34,536 bases of DNA from CAYOWK01 sp964407665. Its GTDB lineage: Bacteria > Pseudomonadota > Alphaproteobacteria > Caulobacterales > Hyphomonadaceae. Positions 8,503 through 15,109 of the stretch are shown piece by piece. The stretch is from assembly GCA_964407665.1 (NCBI GenBank), contig CAYOWK010000043.1, positions 1-34,536 of the forward strand, written 5' to 3'. Made by a program: the position numbers and the translations under genes. A model generated the notes under the pieces. It was not told where the DNA came from. It searched no databases and saw nothing but the letters and a program-made list of their open reading frames with translations. Position 1 is the first letter of the stretch. Each line of letters begins with the position of its first letter.

Positions 8503-8653
8503 GGACTACTCTGGAAGGAGACAAAGGGGGTCGTGCGGGTCTGCCGCCAGGAAACACCAAGTCAGCCACCATCCGGCGGCTCGGTCAATTAAAATTGCTG
8601 CGATGCAACAACGGCCCGCGGCGGCTTTCGATGCCCGGGGGACGGACGCGGCT

Positions 8654-9607
8654 TCAGAAATCCGGAAGTTCGATGCGCCTTACGTCGCGTCGGATGCGCA
8701 TACGGGCGGCAATTGATATCCCGTAGCACGCGATAGCGTAGACAAAGAGGCCCGATAGCCCCACCGAAAACAGGACTGCTGGCGCCTCTCCTGCGTCGAG
8801 ACGCCCCAGATCGTACAGAACCGACACCAGCGCGGCGAGCCCGAGTATCCCCATCAGCGGCAGGAGGATCAGGAGGCCCCGACGATCCATTTCAACGATC
8901 CAGTCGACGCCCGGCAGGAACGGGCGCAGCAGGACCTGACCGCGCGCGCGGGCGCGGGTCAGCAGCCGCAGGATCTGCCGGTCCCCGGGCTCGAGACGCA
9001 ACGCCTCCAGGGCCAACTCGTAGGCCTCATCGGGCGAGCGCGCCGCCAGTGCGCACTCCGCCAGAATGCGGAAAGCCTCGCTCTCATTGGGGTCGATGGA
9101 CATGGCGCGCTGCGCGAGGGAATGCGCAGCAGTATAGTTCCACTCGTGCAGACGCAGGCGCGCCACGTCGAGAAGAGCATGGACGTCATCGCCCGCGAAC
9201 TCCTCGGCGCGATCGAACAGTTCGCGCGCACCCATGAAGTCCTTCGTATTGTGCCGGGCGATCGCAAGCCGGAACAGGGCGCTGGAATCCTGCGGGTCGT
9301 CCGCCGCCAGATCAAAGGCAAGCTGGTCGGCTTCCTTGCTCTTCCCGTTGGCGAGCAGCGCGTTGACCAGCACCCGCCGGACCATGAGGTCGGACGGATC
9401 GGACGCGGCAGCGGACCGGGCGACGGCCAGCGCCTGTTTGTCGTCATCCTCGACGAGCCGGCAATGGGCCATCAGGGCCAGAGCACGTGCGTCGGAGGGA
9501 TCCTCCGCAAGAATCTGGCGCAGGCGCTGTTCACACCCCCTCACATTGCCCGCCTGCAACAGGGCGATGGCCGCGGCTTCCCATGCATCCCGCTGACCGG
9601 CCTCCAT
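8654..9607 (-). CDS. TPR protein with two C-terminal membrane helices, partner of AAA ATPase
   Basis: A 317-aa protein built from tetratricopeptide-like helical pairs over about residues 10-220. Examples are LLQAGNVRGCEQRLRQILAE, the repeat ending AARSAAASDPSD, and AQRAMSIDPNESEAFRILAE, all with the usual A/G/L/P spacing. Two membrane helices follow near 244-266 and 277-300, then a basic tail (RMRIRRDVRR). There is no signal peptide, so the TPR domain should face the cytosol with the protein anchored at its C-terminus. The start at 9607 lies 8 bases after the stop of the upstream AAA ATPase gene, so the two are almost certainly co-transcribed. The likely role is an adaptor or membrane anchor for the ATPase; this is inference from context. 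Confidence 0.88.
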   Translation of the reverse strand: MEAGQRDAWEAAAIALLQAGNVRGCEQRLRQILAEDPSDARALALMAHCRLVEDDDKQALAVARSAAASDPSDLMVRRVLVNALLANGKSKEADQLAFDLAADDPQDSSALFRLAIARHNTKDFMGARELFDRAEEFAGDDVHALLDVARLRLHEWNYTAAHSLAQRAMSIDPNESEAFRILAECALAARSPDEAYELALEALRLEPGDRQILRLLTRARARGQVLLRPFLPGVDWIVEMDRRGLLILLPLMGILGLAALVSVLYDLGRLDAGEAPAVLFSVGLSGLFVYAIACYGISIAARMRIRRDVRRIELPDF

Positions 9608-9615
9608 CGGGGCCC

Positions 9616-10923
9616 CTATTTCGAGTGGCGATCGAGGAACGCTGTCACGTCGTCGTAGAGGCCGCCTTCGTTGGCGTACTTCGCGTAGTTGCGAGCCTGG
9701 CTGAGCCATTCCAGCGTCGTCGGCTTGCGCTCCTTGAGGGCGTCCATGAGGTGCTTCTGCTTCACCGGCACCACCACTTCGGTCTCGAGGCTGTCCTCGA
9801 TGGCGTAGTCACATGCGGTCTCGACGAGCCCGGTGAGATCGGCGCCCGAAAACCCGCTGGTCGCCGCCGCGATGGGTTCAAGGCTGAGACTTTCCGATGG
9901 GAGGTCCTTAAGCGCCATCGACAGGATGGAGAGGCGTGCGGCCTGATCGGGCGGCGGCACGAAGATCACCCGATCGAACCGGCCGGGGCGCCGGAAGGCG
10001 GTGTCGATGGCCCAGGGCGTATTGGTGGCGGCCAGAACCAGAACGCCTTCATTGCTGGCGTTCACGCCGTCGAGTTCGTTGAGGAAGGTCGATACGAGGC
10101 TGGCGCCATGATCGGCGTGGCCGAACCTGCGCCGAGCGGCGAGCGCCTCGATCTCGTCGAAGAACAGGACCGATGGACGCGAGGAGCGGGCGCTCTCGAA
10201 GGCGGCCGAAAGGCGTTTTTCGGACTGGCCGATATACATATCGAGAATTTCGGCGATCTCGATGGAGAGGAAATCAGCGCCCACCTCCCCTGCGGTCGCC
10301 CGCGCCATCATGGTCTTGCCGCAGCCGGGGGGGCCATAAAGCAGTACGCCGCCGCCCGCCTTGCGCTTGAACTTGTCGAACAGCGATGGCTTGCGGAAGG
10401 GCAGGATGATCTTGCGGGAAATGTCGCGCTTGACCTCTTCGAGGCCGCCGACGTCTGCGAACGTCTTGACCTCCCGGCCCGTGCGGAACTTGGCAGACTC
10501 GGCTTCCACGGCCTCGCCTCGCAGATTCACGACCTTGCCGCCTGCCACGCGCAGGGGCGCCAGCGATGCCGCAAGATCGGGATCGGCCAGCGAGCTGTCG
10601 GCGGCAATCGCGGCGCTATAGGCCTCCGCGGCCTCCCCAGTTCGCCCGGCTTTCAGCAGGATGCGAGCGCGGGCTACGCCCAGCCGGGGCTCCGCTCTGT
10701 CGCACCAGCGCAAGGCCGCCTCGACTGCCTCGAACTCTCCCAGAAATTCGGCCGCCTGCACGCGGGCGTCCGCATCGTAGGCGGCCGGTTCTGCATCTCT
10801 CAGCCAGTCGACCGCAGCCTCTGGCTCGACGGCCTCACGGGCAGCCCTCAGCACCGCTCGCAGAAGTCCGCCCTTGCCGGGAGACAGGCTGGCCGCCTCG
10901 ATCAGGTCGTGGAGTTCGCTCAA
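9616..10923 (-). CDS. classic AAA ATPase (Cdc48/Vps4-like) with N-terminal TPR-like region
   Basis: A 435-aa ATPase with one classic AAA module. The first 145 residues are helical and TPR-like (KAGRTGEAAEAYSAAIAADS). The module opens with FADVGGLEEVK. It carries Walker A GPPGCGKT at 197-204, an aromatic pore loop MYIGQSE at 229-235, Walker B LFFDE at 253-257, sensor Asn301 in AATNTPW, and arginine fingers in FRRPGRFDR at 310-318. The lid contains SGFSGADLTGLVETAC. A C-terminal segment after 400 (TLEWLSQARNYAKYANEGG) recalls the C-terminal helix of Vps4/katanin-like ATPases. No protease domain is present, so it is more likely a remodelling or unfolding motor than an FtsH relative. It heads an operon with the membrane TPR protein and is divergent from fabI. 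Confidence 0.92.
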   Translation of the reverse strand: MSELHDLIEAASLSPGKGGLLRAVLRAAREAVEPEAAVDWLRDAEPAAYDADARVQAAEFLGEFEAVEAALRWCDRAEPRLGVARARILLKAGRTGEAAEAYSAAIAADSSLADPDLAASLAPLRVAGGKVVNLRGEAVEAESAKFRTGREVKTFADVGGLEEVKRDISRKIILPFRKPSLFDKFKRKAGGGVLLYGPPGCGKTMMARATAGEVGADFLSIEIAEILDMYIGQSEKRLSAAFESARSSRPSVLFFDEIEALAARRRFGHADHGASLVSTFLNELDGVNASNEGVLVLAATNTPWAIDTAFRRPGRFDRVIFVPPPDQAARLSILSMALKDLPSESLSLEPIAAATSGFSGADLTGLVETACDYAIEDSLETEVVVPVKQKHLMDALKERKPTTLEWLSQARNYAKYANEGGLYDDVTAFLDRHSK

Positions 10924-11100
10924 AAGTATTCCCCCGCTTCCGGGTCGGGCTGCGCCCTTCCAGAGACGCCGGTAACGCTACTTGCCGCGCTCCCCATGCG
11001 CAACGCCGTCCATGAACACCCTGGAAGCGCTCGTCAGCTCTCCTTGACGGGGGCTTTCGCCGCCCGTACGCCGCAAAACCTGTTCAAGAGAGGCGCAAGC

Positions 11101-11913
11101 ATGTCGGACTGGACCTTCCCCAAAGGCGACCTGATGGCGGGCAAGAAGGGCCTTGTCATGGGCGTGGCCAATGACAAGTCCATCGCCTGGGGCATCAGCC
11201 AGCAGCTGGCCGCACAGGGCGCCGAGCTGGCCTTCACCTATCAGGGCGAAGTTCTGGAAAAGCGCGTGCGCCCGCTGGTCGAATCCATTGGCATGCCGAC
11301 CATGATCCCGGCGGACGTCACCAATGACGCGGAAATGGACGCCGCCTTCGCCATGCTGAAGGACAAGTTCGGCAAGATCGACTTTCTCGTTCACGCCATC
11401 GCGTTTGCCGGCAAGGACGAGCTGCAGGGCTCGTTCGTCGCCAACACGACGCGCGAAGGCTTCCGCCGCGCCATGGACATCTCGGTGTTCTCGTTCATCG
11501 ACGCCGCCAAACGCGCGTCCGAGATCATGAACCCGGGCGGTTCGATCATCTCCATGACCTATCTGGGGGCAGAGCGGGTTGTGCCTTCCTACAACGTCAT
11601 GGGTGTCGCCAAGGCGGGGCTCGAGGCTGCAACACGCTATGCGGCGCGCGATCTGGGTGCGATGGGCGTGCGGGTGAACGCGATCTCGGCGGGGCCGATG
11701 CGGACGCTCGCCATGGCTGGCATCAAGGGCGGCAAGACCCTGATGAGCACCGGCCGGGACTGGTCGCTGCTGAAGGAAGATACGTCGATGGAGGGTGTGG
11801 CCGGCTGCGCGCTGTACCTGTTGTCGCCGCTTGGCCGCTCGATCACCGGCGAAGTGATCCACGTGGATGCCGGCTTCCACGTTGTCGGCGTGCCGGATCA
11901 GGCCGGCGACTGA
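11101..11913 (+). CDS. fabI: enoyl-ACP reductase FabI
   Basis: The NADH-dependent enoyl-ACP reductase that completes each round of fatty-acid elongation. The 270-aa product matches FabI throughout: GVANDKSIAWG nucleotide loop, Tyr154 in SMTYLGAE, and Tyr164/Lys171 in SYNVMGVAK as the catalytic pair. Against E. coli FabI the offset is a constant 8 residues. At position 101 this protein has Ala (E. coli Gly93) and at 211 Gly (E. coli Phe203), two sites linked to triclosan sensitivity. The start at 11101 follows GAGAGG; the long open frame upstream is non-coding. It is separate from fabA-fabB by about 4.4 kb and divergent from the AAA ATPase gene across 177 bases. Confidence 0.97.
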   Translation: MSDWTFPKGDLMAGKKGLVMGVANDKSIAWGISQQLAAQGAELAFTYQGEVLEKRVRPLVESIGMPTMIPADVTNDAEMDAAFAMLKDKFGKIDFLVHAIAFAGKDELQGSFVANTTREGFRRAMDISVFSFIDAAKRASEIMNPGGSIISMTYLGAERVVPSYNVMGVAKAGLEAATRYAARDLGAMGVRVNAISAGPMRTLAMAGIKGGKTLMSTGRDWSLLKEDTSMEGVAGCALYLLSPLGRSITGEVIHVDAGFHVVGVPDQAGD

Positions 11914-11977
11914 TCCGCCGCCCACAGGAGACAAGGCACCGGGCGCAGACAGCCTGCCCGCCCGGCGCCGGGTCTGG

Positions 11978-12220
11978 TCAGTTGTTGTAGGCTGACATCG
12001 CCTGTGTCGAGATTTCGGACGCGGCCGCCTCGGTGACCTGGCTCAGCCAGCTGTTTTCTGCTGTCAGCGCCGCCATGGCGCCCCACGAAATGCCGACCAT
12101 GACGGCGGCTGACGCCAACACGACGCCGAGGCTGTGCAAGGTCTCGCGGCCGATGTTCCGCTCATCGCGCTTGTCGCACGCGGGCGAGGCGCTGGCTTGC
12201 ATGTGGTTTTCGATGGTCAA
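11978..12220 (-). CDS. small single-span membrane protein
   Basis: An 80-aa protein with one predicted membrane helix (LGVVLASAAVMVGISWGAMAAL) flanked by an N-terminal charged region (CDKRDERNIGRE) and a C-terminal Ala/Ser/Glu-rich stretch. The proposed start is TTG at 12220, with GGGAG six bases upstream; the alternative is ATG at 12202. I do not recognise the family. It may share a transcript with other minus-strand genes, but 252 bases separate it from the small protein upstream. Whether it is expressed rests mainly on the plausible topology and ribosome site. Confidence 0.6.
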   Translation of the reverse strand: MTIENHMQASASPACDKRDERNIGRETLHSLGVVLASAAVMVGISWGAMAALTAENSWLSQVTEAAASEISTQAMSAYNN

Positions 12221-12472
12221 AGCCGTCTCCCTGTAGCCTCGGCCCCTGGCGGGCTTTCAAATCCGGCGTCGCCAAGCAAATTGACGCACGCGATAGCAGG
12301 ACCGTCAGGCCCTTAGCGCCAGGGAGGTGGTCTCGTGGGAGGTTTGGACCCGGGTCGTTTTCGCCTCGGGCCTCTCGATGTTGTGATACTACCGCGATGA
12401 TCCAGGACCGACAACGGCCAGCAGCAGACCTGATGCAGAATTGCTGCAGGGCGCCGAAGTCGCCTTGAAACT

Positions 12473-12721
12473 CTACTGCACCGCAGCAGGCGTCGGAGAT
12501 TCGACAACGACGTTGGGACCGCTCACGGTCTCGGACATGTCGGAGCCGCCGGTCATCGCGATCATCGCTGCAAAGACAGAGACGGCCGCGACGATCCCGA
12601 TGACAAGAACCCAGATCATGCCTTTGACGTTCTGACCCTGGCGTGCCTCTTCACGGTTCGGCTGGGCGTGTGAATCTCCGTCCGCGTCGGGACGTGCGTA
12701 TTTCGTGCCGTCGTTGGCCAT
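12473..12721 (-). CDS. small single-span membrane protein
   Basis: An 82-aa protein starting at 12721, where GGAGG sits five bases before the ATG; an ATG at 12736 is the upstream alternative. The first 35 residues are hydrophilic (NDGTKYARPDADGDSHAQPN). A single membrane helix, MIWVLVIGIVAAVSVFAAMI, follows at about 37-56, then a short polar tail. The family is not recognised. It lies 77 bases downstream of udk on the same strand and could be the distal gene of the rbfA-udk transcript. Confidence 0.72.
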   Translation of the reverse strand: MANDGTKYARPDADGDSHAQPNREEARQGQNVKGMIWVLVIGIVAAVSVFAAMIAMTGGSDMSETVSGPNVVVESPTPAAVQ

Positions 12722-12798
12722 GTTCGCCTCCATCATGTCGGAAGGAAACGTGTGGGCCGCGACGTACGTTCCGCAGCGCGCCTACCAGGGCAGCGCGT

Positions 12799-13485
12799 TC
12801 AGGCGCCCGCCACGCCCATCGAGACGAGGCGCGACCACACCGGCGCGAGCAGGCGCTCGGTCGCAACGGCGTCCGGAGCGAGGTTGGAATAGGCAGGCGC
12901 GCCTTCATCCGCCACTACCACATCGCAGATGTACTTGGCGGGTTCGGTAAAGCGCTGGTGGGCCGCACGCACAAAGCGGAGGTACTGGTCGATGACCCGC
13001 TCCGGCTCGCGCTTGCGCTCGATCCAGTCGCGCCGGATGCGGCGAATGATGCGCAGATCGTCGGCTGTGTCGACGAACACGGTGAGGTTGAAGAGGCGCG
13101 CGAAGGCCGCATCGGAGAGGACATGCAGGCCCTCCACGATGACGAAGGGGCGCGGATCGATCCGGTTCACGCGACCGGCCACGCGCTCATGGGTGGCGAA
13201 ATCGTAGACCGGCTGTTCGATGGGCTGCATCGCCCTGAGCGCTACGAGGTGGGCGCTCAGGAGATCCATCTCCTTGGAGCCCGGATCGTCGAAATTGATG
13301 ACCTTCTCGACGTCGGCGTGGGCCCAGCCCGTAACGTCCGGCGTGTGCTGGTTGCGTGGGCGGTAGTAATTGTCCTCTGTCAGGAGCGCCGCACGGTCGC
13401 CCAGGCGGTCGCGCAGGGCCCGCGCGAGCGTCGTCTTGCCCGAGCCCGTGCCCCCGGTGACGGCGATCAGGAACGCCTCCGCCAT
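12799..13485 (-). CDS. udk: uridine kinase
   Basis: A P-loop nucleoside kinase of 228 aa, phosphorylating uridine or cytidine to the monophosphate in pyrimidine salvage. The P-loop GGTGSGKT is at 11-18, close to the N-terminus as in Udk. The central motif PFVIVEGLHVLSD and the Arg-rich lid RIIRRIRRDWIERKR are typical of the uridine kinase/phosphoribulokinase family. DPGSKEMDLL fits the substrate-binding segment. The start at 13485 is five bases after the rbfA stop, so the two genes are translationally close. A phosphoribulokinase identity is unlikely given the length and lack of a Calvin-cycle neighbourhood. Confidence 0.9.
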   Translation of the reverse strand: MAEAFLIAVTGGTGSGKTTLARALRDRLGDRAALLTEDNYYRPRNQHTPDVTGWAHADVEKVINFDDPGSKEMDLLSAHLVALRAMQPIEQPVYDFATHERVAGRVNRIDPRPFVIVEGLHVLSDAAFARLFNLTVFVDTADDLRIIRRIRRDWIERKREPERVIDQYLRFVRAAHQRFTEPAKYICDVVVADEGAPAYSNLAPDAVATERLLAPVWSRLVSMGVAGA

Positions 13486-13490
13486 GCGGA

Positions 13491-13871
13491 TCAGTCTCCG
13501 GACCGCTGGGTGTCGCGGCGGACTTCGGGGGAATCCAGCAGACGGTCGATGCGGCGGGCCTCATCGAAACTGTCGTCCGAGATGAAGCGCAGGCTTGGCG
13601 TGACGCGCAGCTCGATATCCCGCGCAAGCTTGGTCCGGAGGAAGCCGGCGGCACGGTTAAGACCTGCAATTGTCTCGTCCATCGCCGCTCCGCCCAGAGG
13701 GGCGCAGAACGCCGTGGCGTGCTTGAGATCGGGGGAGACCCGCACCTCGGTCACGGTGATCGATTTCCCGGCAAGACCGGGATCGGAGAAATTCTCGCGC
13801 TGGAGGATGTCCATCAGGGCGTGGCGGACAAGCTCGCCAGCCCGCAGCTGTCTCTGGGTAGGTGGTTTCAT
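13491..13871 (-). CDS. rbfA: 30S ribosome-binding factor RbfA
   Basis: A 126-aa ribosome maturation factor that binds the 30S subunit and aids 16S rRNA 5'-end processing. The KH-type fold is visible in VTEVRVSPDLKHATAFCAPL and in TPSLRFISDDSFDEARRIDR, with the family's N-terminal RAGELVRHALMDIL. The start at 13871 matches the family N-terminus; the reading frame is open far upstream through the antisense of ada. In most bacteria rbfA lies between infB and truB, but here it heads a short unit with udk and is divergent from ada across 105 bases. Confidence 0.95.
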   Translation of the reverse strand: MKPPTQRQLRAGELVRHALMDILQRENFSDPGLAGKSITVTEVRVSPDLKHATAFCAPLGGAAMDETIAGLNRAAGFLRTKLARDIELRVTPSLRFISDDSFDEARRIDRLLDSPEVRRDTQRSGD

Positions 13872-13976
13872 TTCCGGGAGAAAAGGCAGGGCGGGCCGGA
13901 AGTCAAGGACAGAGCGCCGGAGGGTCCTGTCGTTTTTTCGTCTGCAGGCCGGCCCGGGAGGGCGTATGTTGGACCC

Positions 13977-15041
13977 ATGCTCAACGGCCTGCCCTCCCAT
14001 GACCAGCTCTACGAGGCGATCATCCGGCGCGATCCGGAGCTCGACGGCGTGATCTATGTCGGTGTGCGGACCACCGGCATCTTCTGCCGCCCGGTCTGCC
14101 CGGCGCGCCCGCCGCTGTCGAAGAACATCACCTTCTATACCTGCCCCGACGACGCGATGGCTGCCGGCCTGCGTCCGTGCAAACGCTGCCGCCCGCTCGA
14201 GGCGCCGGATGCGCCCGGAGCCTTGCTCCAGCGTCTGCTGCAAATGGTCGACAGCGACCCCTCGCGCAGATGGAGCGAGGACGACCTGCGCGGGATGGGG
14301 GTCGAGCCGGCCACCGCGCGCCGCCAGTTCCAGCGCCGGTTCGACATGACTTTTTCGCAGTATGTTCGGGCCCGGCGGCTGGGCCACGCCTTCAGGACGA
14401 TAAAGGAAGGAAGCGACGTGATCGAAGCCCAACTCGACGCCGGATTCGAATCCGGCAGCGGTTTTCGCGAGGCGTTCGCCCGGGAATTCGGCGAGGCGCC
14501 GGTGCGCTCGCGCAACGCCCGCGCCTTTGCGCTCGACTGGATCGACACGCCTCTGGGGCCCATGCTGGCGGTCGCCGAGGGCGGGCGGCTCCATATGCTC
14601 GAGTTTGTCAGCCGCAAGTCGCTGAAGGAGCATCTCGACCGCTACCGCAAGGCGTTCAACGCCGCCGTGCTGCCGGGCGATGCGCCGGCTCTGCAGTCCA
14701 TCCGCAGCGAACTCGCCGATTACTTCGCAGGGCGAAAGCTTGCATTCGAGACGCCGATCGCCGGCGCAGGAACTGAGTTTCAGGCCACCGTCTGGAAGGC
14801 GCTTCAGGACATTCCGGCCGGCGAGACGCGCTCGTATGCCGATATCGCGACAGCCATCGGCCGGCCAACCGCCGTTCGCGCCGTTGCAAACGCCAACCGG
14901 CTCAACCGCTGCGGCGTGATCATTCCCTGCCACCGGGTTATCGGGTCGGACGGCACGCTGACCGGGTATGCTGGAGGTCTGTGGCGGAAGCAGTGGCTGC
15001 TCGACCACGAACGCCGCGCGACAGGCCAGACCCTGATCTAG
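13977..15041 (+). CDS. ada: Ada: bifunctional methylphosphotriester/O6-methylguanine DNA methyltransferase and regulator
   Basis: A 354-aa DNA repair protein and transcription activator. The N-terminal zinc domain has Cys37 and Cys41 (IFCRPVCPARPP) and Cys68/Cys71 (PCKRC); in Ada one of these accepts the methyl group from phosphotriesters. An AraC-type helix-turn-helix region follows (FQRRFDMTFSQYVRARRLG). The C-terminal methyltransferase domain holds acceptor Cys318 in IIPCHRVIG. All parts are complete, so both repair functions and adaptive-response regulation are expected. The first in-frame ATG, at 13977, fits the family; the ribosome site (GGGAGG) is about 14 bases upstream, which is long. 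The next gene begins 69 bases on and may be read through from here. Confidence 0.95.
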   Translation: MLNGLPSHDQLYEAIIRRDPELDGVIYVGVRTTGIFCRPVCPARPPLSKNITFYTCPDDAMAAGLRPCKRCRPLEAPDAPGALLQRLLQMVDSDPSRRWSEDDLRGMGVEPATARRQFQRRFDMTFSQYVRARRLGHAFRTIKEGSDVIEAQLDAGFESGSGFREAFAREFGEAPVRSRNARAFALDWIDTPLGPMLAVAEGGRLHMLEFVSRKSLKEHLDRYRKAFNAAVLPGDAPALQSIRSELADYFAGRKLAFETPIAGAGTEFQATVWKALQDIPAGETRSYADIATAIGRPTAVRAVANANRLNRCGVIIPCHRVIGSDGTLTGYAGGLWRKQWLLDHERRATGQTLI

Positions 15042-15109
15042 CCTTCCGTACCCGGTTGCGCGGCGGCGGCGGCCTGTTAGCTTCCCGGCGCTGTTACGGG
15101 GAGAGGCTC

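Noticed and set aside
9487..11100. Long plus-strand extension upstream of fabI in the same frame
   Set aside because: It runs antisense through the AAA ATPase gene; FabI homology and the ribosome site begin at 11101.
11939..11965. CCGGGC/GCCCGG hairpin after fabI as a terminator
   Set aside because: A 6-bp stem with a 15-base loop and no T-run is unremarkable in DNA this GC-rich.
14440..14460. GATTCGAATCCGG resembling a tRNA T-arm or integration site
   Set aside because: It lies inside the intact ada coding sequence and no tRNA fold surrounds it.
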